A program made the translations under genes and the position numbers. Positions 52,931-60,694 of a DNA stretch of 64,000 bases are shown here, piece by piece. Source of the DNA: BOG-908 sp963795825 (lineage in GTDB: Bacteria; Pseudomonadota; Alphaproteobacteria; Acetobacterales; Acetobacteraceae); contig CAWCIW010000003.1 in assembly GCA_963795825.1 (NCBI GenBank), forward strand, positions 186,001-250,000, written 5' to 3'. A model generated the notes under the pieces. The model was not told the DNA's origin. It made no database searches and was given only the letters and a program-made list of their open reading frames with translations. Numbering within the stretch: position 1 is the stretch's first letter; every line of letters begins with the position of its first letter.

Positions 52931-53445
52931 GCAAGGCCTTCTTTTCTGAAGAAAAGAAGCAAAAGACTTTTGACTCCGCTGTCGCGCGCTTGTTGGGCGG
53001 GGTTGCGTTTCTGCTGTTTGTGTCGTTTGGCGCTTTGGCTGAGCCTACGGCCGCGCAGCCGCGGTTGCCTACGCAGAAGCTGACGATCGTGAGCGTATCC
53101 GGCGCGCGGCATGAATTCGAGGTGGAGGTGGCCACCACGCCCGAGCAGCAGGAGGTGGGCGAGATGTTCCGCACGAACATTCCTGCGAATACCGGGATGT
53201 TCTTCGATTGGGGCACGCCGCGCGACATCCCGATGTGGATGAAGAACTGTCCAGTCCCCGAGGACATGGTGTTCATCGGCGCCGACGGCCGCATATCGCA
53301 TATCGCGGAAAACACCGTGCCCGAAAGCCTGGTGAACATCTCCTCCGGCGGCCCCGCACGCGCAACCCTGGAACTGCAAGGCGGCCTGACCGCAAAACTG
53401 AACATCTCCGTAGGCGACAAAGTAACCGGCATAATCTTCAAGTAA
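52918..53445 (+). CDS. DUF192 family protein, exported
   Basis: 175 aa if started at ATG 52918. The conserved part covers residues 50-175: QKLTIVSVSGARHEFEVEVATTPEQQEVGEMFR, then PMWMKNCPVPEDMVFIGADGRISHIAE and VNISSGGPARATLELQGGL, which is the DUF192 pattern; function unknown, bacterial members are exported. The N-terminal signal region (ARLLGGVAFLLFVSFGALAEP) is preceded by residues KAFFSEEKKQKTFDSAV, translated from the hairpin repeat at 52927-52986, which supply the basic n-region. Alternative start: TTG at 52990 or 52993, with almost no n-region. Bracketed by forward and reverse repeat arms. Confidence 0.85.
   Translation: MGEVSKAFFSEEKKQKTFDSAVARLLGGVAFLLFVSFGALAEPTAAQPRLPTQKLTIVSVSGARHEFEVEVATTPEQQEVGEMFRTNIPANTGMFFDWGTPRDIPMWMKNCPVPEDMVFIGADGRISHIAENTVPESLVNISSGGPARATLELQGGLTAKLNISVGDKVTGIIFK
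52927..52986 (+). repeat. Hairpin-arm repeat, forward copy (pairs with 53464-53533)
   Basis: Starts at the stop of the deacetylase-like gene (TAAGCAAGGCCTTC) with a CTTC/GAAG stem and ends GACTCCGCTGTCGCG. It is inside the DUF192 reading frame. The 60 nt after it are 48/60 G or T. Confidence 0.85.
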
Positions 53446-53463
53446 GAAAATATTCTCCAAAGG

Positions 53464-53533
53464 TCGGCGACAGCGGAGTCAAAAGTTTTTTGCTTCTTTT
53501 TTCCAAAAAAGAAGGCCTTCCTTACTTCCTCTC
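53464..53533 (-). repeat. Hairpin-arm repeat, reverse copy
   Basis: Reverse arm GCGACAGCGGAGTCAAAAG ... GAAGGCCTTCC, whose CGACAGCGGAGTC is the inverse of the forward arm's GACTCCGCTGTCG. The pair thus encloses the DUF192 gene as an element would enclose cargo. Both flanks are A/C-rich. Confidence 0.85.
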
Positions 53534-53543
53534 CGAGGTCCAA

Positions 53544-54671
53544 ATGCCCGCCCTAACCGGCCTGAAAATCATCGAGCTAGCCGGCATAGGCCCAGCCCCC
53601 TTCGCCGGCATGATGCTGGCCGACCACGGTGCGCAGATCATCCGCATAGACCGCCCGGGCGCCCAAAGCATGATCCCGGCGGACAGGGACGTGCTTCTGC
53701 GCGGCCGCAACACGCTTGCGGTGGACTTGAAGAAACCGGAAGGCGTGGCCGTGGTGCGCGCCCTGGCGCAAGGTGCGGACGGCTTGATCGAGGGGTTCCG
53801 GCCAGGCGTGATGGAGAGGCTTGGTCTGGGCCCCGAGTTGTTGCTGGCCGATAACCCCAAACTGGTGTTCGGCCGGATGACGGGTTGGGGCCAGACCGGG
53901 CCATGGGCGCAGGCCGCGGGGCACGATATCGATTATATCGCGTTGGCCGGCGCGCTGCATGCGTTCGGGCGCGCTGGGGAGAAGCCCACGCCGCCGGTGA
54001 ACATGGTCGGCGATTTCGGCGGCGGCGGCATGTTGCTGGCGTTCGGTATGTTGGCCGGGTTGTTATCCGCTTCGCGCACCGGCGTGGGCCAGGTGATCGA
54101 TTGTTCGATGGTGGATGGTGCGGCTTTGCTGATGAGCATGGTGTGGAGTTTTGCCGGCGCCGGTTTCTGGCGGGACAGACGCGGCGTCAATCTTCTCGAT
54201 ACCGGCGCGCATTTCTACGATACGTATGAGACCTCCGACGGCAAGCATCTCGCGGTGGGCGCGATCGAGCCGCAGTTTTATGCAGAACTGCGGCGTATTG
54301 CCGGGATGGCGGATGAGGCGTTCGACGCGCAGATGAACCCGGGCGCCTGGCGCGATTTGAAGGCGCGCTGCGCCGCGATTTTCCTGACGCGCACGCGCGA
54401 CGCGTGGTGCGCCTTGTTCGACGGTACGGATGCCTGCGTGGCGCCGGTGCTTTCGTTGGGCGAGGCGCCGCACCACGCGCATAATGTCGCGCGCGGCACG
54501 TTCGTGTCGGCGGGCGGCGTGATGCAGCCGGCGCCGGCGCCGCGCATGGGCGCCACGCCGGCCCACGCGCCGACGATGGCGGGACTGGCCGACGCCGACT
54601 CCGTTCTGGCCGAAGCGGGCTACGATGCTGCCACAATCAAGCAACTGCGCGACGCGCGTGTCGTCGCCTGA
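53544..54671 (+). CDS. CaiB/BaiF CoA-transferase (alpha-methylacyl-CoA racemase type)
   Basis: Family III CoA-transferase or racemase acting on CoA thioesters. The ATG at 53544 gives 375 aa: IIELAGIGPAPFAGMMLADHGAQIIRIDRP, LKKPEGVAVVRALAQGADGLIEGFRPG (catalytic-type region), FGRMTGWGQTGPWAQAAGHDIDYIAL and MSMVWSFAGAGFW. AMACR-type members are characterised by this length and the N-terminal GPAPFAGMML. The thiolase gene follows 15 nt downstream, implying a shared role in acyl-CoA or branched-chain degradation. Substrate unproven. Its 5' end is A/C-rich near the repeat. Confidence 0.88.
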   Translation: MPALTGLKIIELAGIGPAPFAGMMLADHGAQIIRIDRPGAQSMIPADRDVLLRGRNTLAVDLKKPEGVAVVRALAQGADGLIEGFRPGVMERLGLGPELLLADNPKLVFGRMTGWGQTGPWAQAAGHDIDYIALAGALHAFGRAGEKPTPPVNMVGDFGGGGMLLAFGMLAGLLSASRTGVGQVIDCSMVDGAALLMSMVWSFAGAGFWRDRRGVNLLDTGAHFYDTYETSDGKHLAVGAIEPQFYAELRRIAGMADEAFDAQMNPGAWRDLKARCAAIFLTRTRDAWCALFDGTDACVAPVLSLGEAPHHAHNVARGTFVSAGGVMQPAPAPRMGATPAHAPTMAGLADADSVLAEAGYDAATIKQLRDARVVA

Positions 54672-54686
54672 CGGGAGATACCAGAG

Positions 54687-55859
54687 ATGCTTGCCGATCC
54701 GATCGTGATTGTCGCCGCCCGCCGTACGCCGATGGGGGCGTTCCAGGGCGCGCTCAGCGGCATCGCTTCGCCAAAATTGGGCGGGCTGGCGATTGCCGCT
54801 GCCCTTGCGGATTCCGGTGTGCCTGCCAGCGACGTTTCCGAAGTGCTTATGGGCTGCGTGTTGCCGGCCGGGCTGGGCCAGGCGCCGGCGCGGCAGGCGA
54901 GTTTCGCCGGCGGGCTGGGCGAGGCGGTGCCGGCAACCACGGTGAACAAGATGTGCGGCTCCGGCATGAAGGCGGTGATGCTCGCGCATGACCAGATCGC
55001 GTCGGGCGGTGCCGCCATCATGGTGGCGGGCGGCATGGAAAGCATGAGCCGCGCGCCGTATCTGCTGGATCGCGCGCGCGACGGCTACCGTCTCGGCCAC
55101 GGCCGCGTGCTCGACCACATGTTCCTAGACGGTCTGGAGGATGCCTACGAGACCGGCCGGCTGATGGGGAGTTTCGCGGAGGACACCGCGGAGAAACTGC
55201 AATTCACCCGCGCGGCGCAAGATGATTTCGCATTGCGTTCGCTGGAGCGCGCGCGCGCAGCCACCGCCGAGGGGCGTTTCCGGGGCGAGATCGTGGCGGT
55301 GCCGGGCAAAATCGAGATCACCGACGACGAGACGCCCGCCAAGGCGCGTCCGGAAAAGATACCGACCCTGAAACCGGCGTTCCGGCCGGACGGTACGGTG
55401 ACGGCGGCCAATTCCAGTTCCATCTCCGACGGCGCGGCGGCGCTCGTGCTGATGCGCCGTTCAGACGCCGATGCGCGGGGCATCACGCCGCTTGCCACCA
55501 TACGCGGCCACGCAACCCATGCACAGGCACCGGCCTGGTTCACCACCGCGCCGATCGGTGCGATGGAGAAATTGCTTGAGCGCACAGGGTGGAACAAGAA
55601 TGACGTCGATCTGTTCGAGATCAACGAGGCGTTCGCGGTGGTGACGATGGCGGCGATGCGGGAGATGGACCTTGGCGCCGAGCGGGTGAACGTGAATGGT
55701 GGCGCTTGTGCGTTGGGCCATCCGATCGGTGCATCCGGGGCGCGTATACTGGTGACGTTGCTGGCGGCTTTGCGGGCGCAGGGGGCGCGGCGGGGTGTGG
55801 CGTCGCTGTGTATCGGCGGCGGCGAGGCCACGGCGTTGGCTGTCGAGCTGGTGGGGTGA
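54687..55859 (+). CDS. Acetyl-CoA acetyltransferase (thiolase)
   Basis: Thiolase family, condensing or cleaving acyl-CoA, 390 aa. The acyl-binding Cys90 is in TTVNKMCGSGMKAVMLAHDQ, the GGMESMSRAPYLL loop is present, and the C-terminal INEAFAVVTMAA and GGACALGHPIGASGARI contain the catalytic His and the second Cys region. ATG 54687 with GGGAG upstream. Co-transcribed with the CoA-transferase. It could serve PHB synthesis with phaB elsewhere, or acyl-CoA degradation with its neighbour; sequence alone does not decide. The 3' 60 nt (55801-55860) are 41/60 G or T. Confidence 0.93.
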   Translation: MLADPIVIVAARRTPMGAFQGALSGIASPKLGGLAIAAALADSGVPASDVSEVLMGCVLPAGLGQAPARQASFAGGLGEAVPATTVNKMCGSGMKAVMLAHDQIASGGAAIMVAGGMESMSRAPYLLDRARDGYRLGHGRVLDHMFLDGLEDAYETGRLMGSFAEDTAEKLQFTRAAQDDFALRSLERARAATAEGRFRGEIVAVPGKIEITDDETPAKARPEKIPTLKPAFRPDGTVTAANSSSISDGAAALVLMRRSDADARGITPLATIRGHATHAQAPAWFTTAPIGAMEKLLERTGWNKNDVDLFEINEAFAVVTMAAMREMDLGAERVNVNGGACALGHPIGASGARILVTLLAALRAQGARRGVASLCIGGGEATALAVELVG

Positions 55860-55888
55860 GGCTGGGCGCTTCTTGCGGAGGCGCCGTC

Positions 55889-56132
55889 TTTCATCACCAG
55901 AACACGAAGGAAGATAAGGACACCAAGAGATCGGTTTCGCATTTGGCGTTTCATTTGCACGCTTGCGGCCGATCGCATGCGCGCTGCCGGGATTGCCCAG
56001 TTTCCAGTTCAGCCAGAACTCTATGACAGCCCGCGCAAGCAAAAAAACCGCTGCGTTTCGCCAACCATAGCCACGACCACCAGAACGATACTTCTTGGTG
56101 CCCTTGGCGTCCTTGGTGCCCTTGGTGATGAA
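55889..56132. repeat. TTTCATCACC-type inverted element without gene
   Basis: Left end TTTCATCACCAGAACACGAA followed by GGAAGATAAGGACACCAAG, right end CTTGGTGCCCTTGGCGTCC ... GGTGATGAAA, i.e. inverted ends of about 12 bp with internal CACCAAG-type tandem motifs. The same ends flank the GxxExxY gene at 63.2 kb. The 160-nt interior (around 55930-56090) has no clear coding frame. It fills the gap between the thiolase and dapD. Confidence 0.65.
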
Positions 56133-56179
56133 ACGCCCAATCCCACAGCAAACACGCGCAAGAAAGCCAGCAGACAACC

Positions 56180-56998
56180 ATGGACGACACCAACCTACGC
56201 GAAACCATTGAGTCCCTCTGGCAATCACGCGAAACGCTGAACCGCGTATCAGCCCGCCCTCCCATAGAAGAAGCGCTGGCCGCCCTCGACTCAGGCCGCC
56301 TACGCGTAGCCGAACCAACCCCCACCGGCTGGCACACCCACGCCTGGCTGAAACAAGCCGTGCTGCTGTCCTTCCGCCTGAATGACAGCACGCAAATGCC
56401 AGGCCTGGCCTACGACAAAGTGCCGCTGAAAACCGCCGAGTGGACCGCGCAGCACCACGCCGAAGCCGGCTTCCGCGCCGTGCCGGGCGCCGTGGTCCGC
56501 CGCAGCGCCTATATCGCGCCAGGCGTGATCCTGATGCCGTGTTTCATAAATGTCGGCGCGCGCGTCGGCGCCGGCACGATGATCGACACGTGGTCCACCG
56601 TGGGAAGCTGCGCGCAGGTCGGTGCCGATTGCCATATCAGCGGCGGCGTGGGCCTGGGCGGCGTGTTAGAACCGTTGCAGGCAGGCCCTGTGATAATCGA
56701 AGATGGCTGCTTCATCGGCGCGCGCTCCGAAGTGGCGGAGGGCGTGATCGTGGAACAGGGCGCGGTGCTGTCGATGGGCGTGTTCCTGGGCGCCTCCACC
56801 AAGATCATCGACCGCGCAACAGGCGAGATATTCATCGGCCGCGTGCCGGCTTACGCGGTGGTTGTGCCCGGCACGATGCCGGGGCGCGCGCTGCCGGATG
56901 GCTCGCCGGGGCCTGGGCTGGGTTGCGCGGTGATCGTCAAGCGGGTGGATGCGCGGACGCGCGCCAAAACGGCGATCAATGATTTATTACGCGATTAG
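56180..56998 (+). CDS. dapD: 2,3,4,5-Tetrahydropyridine-2,6-dicarboxylate N-succinyltransferase
   Basis: Succinylates tetrahydrodipicolinate in lysine and diaminopimelate synthesis. The 272-aa protein has an N-terminal helical domain (RETIESLWQSRETLNRVS) and a left-handed beta-helix of hexapeptide repeats: AVVRRSAYIAPGVILMPCFINVGARVGAGTMIDTW, GGVGLGGVLEPLQAGPVIIEDGCFIGARSEVAEG, and GRVPAYAVVVPG. Length normal. ATG at 56180 shortly after the repeat element; the first 160 nt are strongly A/C-rich (42 of 60 in 56281-56340), unlike the rest of the gene. No other dap gene is nearby. Confidence 0.95.
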   Translation: MDDTNLRETIESLWQSRETLNRVSARPPIEEALAALDSGRLRVAEPTPTGWHTHAWLKQAVLLSFRLNDSTQMPGLAYDKVPLKTAEWTAQHHAEAGFRAVPGAVVRRSAYIAPGVILMPCFINVGARVGAGTMIDTWSTVGSCAQVGADCHISGGVGLGGVLEPLQAGPVIIEDGCFIGARSEVAEGVIVEQGAVLSMGVFLGASTKIIDRATGEIFIGRVPAYAVVVPGTMPGRALPDGSPGPGLGCAVIVKRVDARTRAKTAINDLLRD

Positions 56999-57069
56999 CA
57001 GCGAAACACATCAGTTCCGGCGTGTCTGACGCATGGACGACGGTATGTAGAATCTTTATGGAGGCAGCG

Positions 57070-57507
57070 ATGTTGAAAGCGGCTTTGGCGGCTTACCTGT
57101 GCGCATGGACCGTAGCGCATGCACAATCTCTACCGCGCAATTCCGCGGGCGAGCTTGAGAATACCAACGCCTTTGCGATCGGATATGCCATGTCGTTCCA
57201 AAGCTTCGATGGCTGCGGTGACCCGCATCACGGCGCTCTGATACGGTCCGCGCTCACCAGGTGGTTCGAACTCTGCCCATTCTCAGCTGCCGCGAAATCG
57301 AAATTCCATGCATGGCAACATACCGCTTTGCCTAAGATGACAGACGCATCGGGATCACTTCGTTCGCCACCGGCCACCTGTAACGCGATCACCGGAAACC
57401 CACACTACATCCAGGTGATCGAGGCGCTGGACAATTTCGAGGCTCACCCGGCGATGCTGCCCCATGCCGTCCTGATCAAGTGCGACCAGGTGCCGGTATA
57501 CCCGTAG
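57070..57507 (+). CDS. Small secreted hypothetical protein with four Cys
   Basis: 145 aa from ATG 57070, chosen because GGAGG sits 6 nt upstream at 57060-57064; an ATG at 57058 is also possible. A signal peptide is plausible (MLKAALAAYLCAWTVAHAQS). The mature part has Cys in DGCGDPHHG, WFELCPFS, PATCNAITG and LIKCDQVPVYP, which could make two disulfides in the periplasm. Nothing in it matches a family I know. It stands alone 72 nt after dapD and 215 nt before ugd; a decayed reverse hairpin arm lies between it and ugd. Confidence 0.6.
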   Translation: MLKAALAAYLCAWTVAHAQSLPRNSAGELENTNAFAIGYAMSFQSFDGCGDPHHGALIRSALTRWFELCPFSAAAKSKFHAWQHTALPKMTDASGSLRSPPATCNAITGNPHYIQVIEALDNFEAHPAMLPHAVLIKCDQVPVYP

Positions 57508-57564
57508 GCATAGATGTCTTGCAGGTCGAAACCGGTCAGGACCGACGAGCAAGCCGGGCAAGCG

Positions 57565-57615
57565 ACAGGAGCAAAACCTTTCGGTCCTTTGATTCAGAAA
57601 CTAAGGCTTCGCTTA
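57565..57615 (-). repeat. Degenerate reverse hairpin arm
   Basis: GACAGGAGCAAAACCTTTCGGTCC ... TTCAGAAACTAAGG is a decayed reverse arm (GGTCC kept, stem and A-run broken). It lies in the 215-nt gap before ugd, which otherwise holds only a short A/T-rich leader. Confidence 0.45.
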
Positions 57616-57721
57616 ACCTTTTGCGCCCAAAACACACACACTCACGATTTCGTTTCCACCCGCTGTTCCGCCCGGTTCTAACCCTGTATAGCCCCCGTAT
57701 CACGCGTCTGGAGGCTGGATT

Positions 57722-59029
57722 TTGCGCATTGCGATGATCGGCGGCGGCTATGTGGGCCTCGTCTCCGGCGCCTGTTTCGCCGAACTCGGCAACGATGTGG
57801 CCGTCGTCGAGGTGGACGCGGCCAAGCTCTCCAGCCTGCGCGAGGGCGGCATACCGATCTACGAGCCCGGCCTGCAGCCGCTGGTGGCGGACAACGTGCG
57901 CGCCGGCCGCCTCACCTTCGGGGACGACATCGCGGCCGCCGTCGCCGGGGTGGACGCTGTGTTCATCGCGGTCGGCACGCCGACGCGCCGCGGTGACGGC
58001 CATGCGGACCTGTCCTACGTGTTCGCCGCTGTGGAACAGGTGGCGAAGGTGCTCACCGGCTACACCGTGATCGTCACCAAATCGACCGTCCCCGTCGGCA
58101 CCGGCCGGCGCATCAAGGAGATCCTGGCCAGCGTGCGGCCCGATCTCGAGGTGGACGTGGCGTCCAATCCCGAATTCCTGCGCGAAGGCAGCGCCATACC
58201 CGATTTCATGCGGCCGGACCGCGTGGTGATCGGCGTGGAGACGGAGCGCGCCCGCGAGGTGCTGCGCCAGCTCTACCGGCCGCTCTATCTGATAGAGGCG
58301 CCGATCCTGTTCACCGACCTGCAGACCGCCGAGCTGGTGAAATACGCCGCCAACTCCTTCCTGGCGATGAAGGTGACGTTCATCAACGAGATGGCCGATA
58401 TCTGCGAGCGCGCCGGCGCCAACGTGCACGACGTGGCGCGCGGCATCGGGCTGGACGGCCGCATCGGCCGCAAATTCCTCCACCCCGGCCCGGGCTTCGG
58501 CGGCAGCTGCTTCCCGAAGGATACCCTGGCGATGGTCCGCATCGCGCAGGATCACGGCGCACCGTCCCGCCTGATCGAGGCGGTGGTGGCCGTCAACGAA
58601 GCGCGCAAGGCCGGTATGGGGGCCCGCGTGATCGCCGCCGCCGGCGGCTCGGTGCGTGGCAAAACGATCGCCATCTTCGGCCTCACGTTCAAGCCGGAGA
58701 CGGACGACATGCGCGATGCGCCGAGCATCCCGATCGTCGGCCGCCTGGTGGAGGACGGCGCGCAGATACGCGCGTTCGATCCCGCCGGCATGGAGCAGGC
58801 CCGCCCGATGCTGCCGCCGAGCGTGACCTACTGCAAGGACGCGCTGGATGCGGCGCGCGGCGCGGACCTGCTCGTGGTGGCTACCGAATGGAACGAGTTC
58901 CGCGCGATCGCGCCGGAGCGGCTGCGCGAGGCGATGCGCGGGGAGCTGATCGTCGATCTGCGCAACATGTACGAAAAAGCCAGCATGGAGGCAGCCGGCT
59001 TCCGCTATCACAGCATCGGCCGCCCGTGA
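57722..59029 (+). CDS. ugd: UDP-glucose 6-dehydrogenase
   Basis: Oxidises UDP-glucose to UDP-glucuronate with 2 NAD+, giving the donor for acidic polysaccharides. The 435-aa protein starts at TTG 57722 with GGAGG at 8 nt: MRIAMIGGGYVGLVSGACFAELG (Rossmann). Catalytic Cys263 is in GPGFGGSCFPKDTLAM; NPEFLREGSAI, NSFLAMKVTFINEMADIC and FGLTFKPETDDMRDAPS are standard. The next gene overlaps by GTGA, suggesting a shared operon. It likely supplies the exopolysaccharide locus 20 kb away. Confidence 0.96.
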   Translation: MRIAMIGGGYVGLVSGACFAELGNDVAVVEVDAAKLSSLREGGIPIYEPGLQPLVADNVRAGRLTFGDDIAAAVAGVDAVFIAVGTPTRRGDGHADLSYVFAAVEQVAKVLTGYTVIVTKSTVPVGTGRRIKEILASVRPDLEVDVASNPEFLREGSAIPDFMRPDRVVIGVETERAREVLRQLYRPLYLIEAPILFTDLQTAELVKYAANSFLAMKVTFINEMADICERAGANVHDVARGIGLDGRIGRKFLHPGPGFGGSCFPKDTLAMVRIAQDHGAPSRLIEAVVAVNEARKAGMGARVIAAAGGSVRGKTIAIFGLTFKPETDDMRDAPSIPIVGRLVEDGAQIRAFDPAGMEQARPMLPPSVTYCKDALDAARGADLLVVATEWNEFRAIAPERLREAMRGELIVDLRNMYEKASMEAAGFRYHSIGRP

Positions 59030-60514
59030 GCCGGCTGGTGCGCAAGGCGGCGCTCTGCGCGCTGCTGGCGCTGGCGATCTGCGGCACCGCGCGCGCGCAA
59101 AGCTATGCCACGCTGGCCGGCGAGCCCGATCCGCGCGACTTCATCAAGCGCACGGGCAGTGCGCTCACGCTGCAGGGCCGGCCCACGCGCTTTGCCGGCG
59201 TGAACATCACCTGGCTCGGCCTGCGCCAGGATGCCGGCGCCGCGCCGCGCCGCCCAACACCGTATGAGGTGCGCGACGCGCTGGCCACCGCGCGCGCTTT
59301 GGGCGTCGAAGTGGTGCGGCTCCCTGGGCTGGCGTCCACCGCCGGCTGCACGCTCTGCCTCGAGCCTATGCCGGGCCAGCTCAACCCGGAGGTGTTCGCG
59401 CAGATCGACCTCGTGCTCGAGACCGCGCGCGATATCGGGCTGAAAATTATCCTGCCGCTGGCCGATTCCGGGCAGGATTGCGCGGCCGCCGGCGCCACAG
59501 GGGTGATTTGCGCCAGCGCCAGATCCAATCCCGGCGCGTTTTTCAGCGATCTGCGCCTGCAAGCCGATTTCACCGCCCGGGTGCGCGCCATACTGGGTCA
59601 CGTCAACCACCTCAGCGGCGCGATCTATGCCAACGACCCGGCGATCCTGGCCTGGGAGGACTGCGACGCCTGCGCCGGCGCCGGTCACGCGAACGCGGTC
59701 TCCGCCTGGGTCGAACATACCGGCCAGGTGGTGAAAGCCGCCGACACAAGGCACCTCTATGAAAGCGGCGCGTTCGCCGGCCGTATCGGCCCGGCCGCCA
59801 CGAACCCGGCCGGCGCGGCGCTCTACGCGCCTCCGAGCGTGGACATGATCGGCGACCGCCCCGCCATCGCCGGCGCGCCGGACGCCGTGCGCACCGCTCT
59901 CGCACACCAGGTCGAGGCCGCAGCGGCGGCCGGCCGCGCCTATGTGCTGGACGATTTCGGCTGGTCGCCCGCGCTTTGGCACAGCCAGGCCGATCTCGAA
60001 GCCTGGCTGGCCGACGTGGTGCGCGAACGCCTAATACAGGGCGCGATGACCGGCAATCTGCAGGCCCACGCGGACCAGGGCGGCTACCTGCCGCCGCCGC
60101 CAGCGGCCGGGCCCGGCGTGTCCGCGCTGTATTTTCCCGGCATGGCCACGCCGGATGCCGATCTGGCGACGATGCAGGCGCGCAACCGGGCGCTCCGCCG
60201 CTTCGATTTCGCCATGCTGGACGTGACGCTGGCGCCCTCCTACCTGCTGACGCCGCAGCCGGAGATACTGAGCGCCAAACACGGCCGCATCGTCTGGCGC
60301 GGCTCCGCGGGCGCGGCGAGCTACACGGTGGAGCGCTCGCCCGATCCTTCGGCGCCCGGGTACTTGGACGGTTGTGTGCGACGCCTGTGTCACGGACGTG
60401 CCGGGGTTCTGGCAGGATCCTGCGCCGCCGGACCCGCCGGCGTATTATCGGGTGATGCCGTTGAATATCAACGGGCATCGGGCGGTGCCTTCGGAGCCGG
60501 TCAAAGGTCAGTAA
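59026..60514 (+). pseudogene. Exported glycoside-hydrolase-like protein (GH5-like), frameshifted
   Basis: GTG 59026 overlaps the ugd stop and gives a signal peptide (MSRLVRKAALCALLALAICGTARA). The mature protein resembles GH5 mannanase-type barrels: FIKRTGSALTLQGRPTRFAGVNITWLGL and ALGVEVVRLPG. The acid/base motif expected as AWELxNEP reads NDPAILAWEDCDACAG and the nucleophile motif reads YVLDDFGW, so both usual Glu are absent or changed. Near 60358-60360 (GGG) the frame shifts +1; one G less gives SAPGTWTVVCDACV ... SEPVKGQ and 495 aa. Function uncertain: perhaps a non-catalytic or atypical polysaccharide-active protein. The stop is fused to a repeat. Confidence 0.65.
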
Positions 60515-60694
60515 GCAAGCAGTCCTTTTTTGAAAAAAAGGACCAAAAAACTTTTGCGTTCCCCGCTGCATCCAGGCCCGCGCCCTCTGGGCCAGCAGCG
60601 ATATTTGCCCGATGAGACCGAAGCGCCCCACCAGCGATCATAGCAAAAGTTTTTTGGTCCTTTTTTCAAAAAAGGACTGCTTCCTTCCTTCTCT
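60512..60694. repeat. Hairpin-arm pair between the glycosidase-like gene and the next gene
   Basis: Forward arm 60512-60560 from the stop codon, 80-nt spacer, reverse arm 60643-60694; both have GTCC/GGAC stems. Between convergent genes. Left flank G/T-rich, right flank A/C-rich. Confidence 0.85.

Noticed and set aside
723..60694. Hairpin repeats as a CRISPR array
   Set aside because: Copies are dispersed between genes, not tandem with regular spacers, and no cas genes are present.
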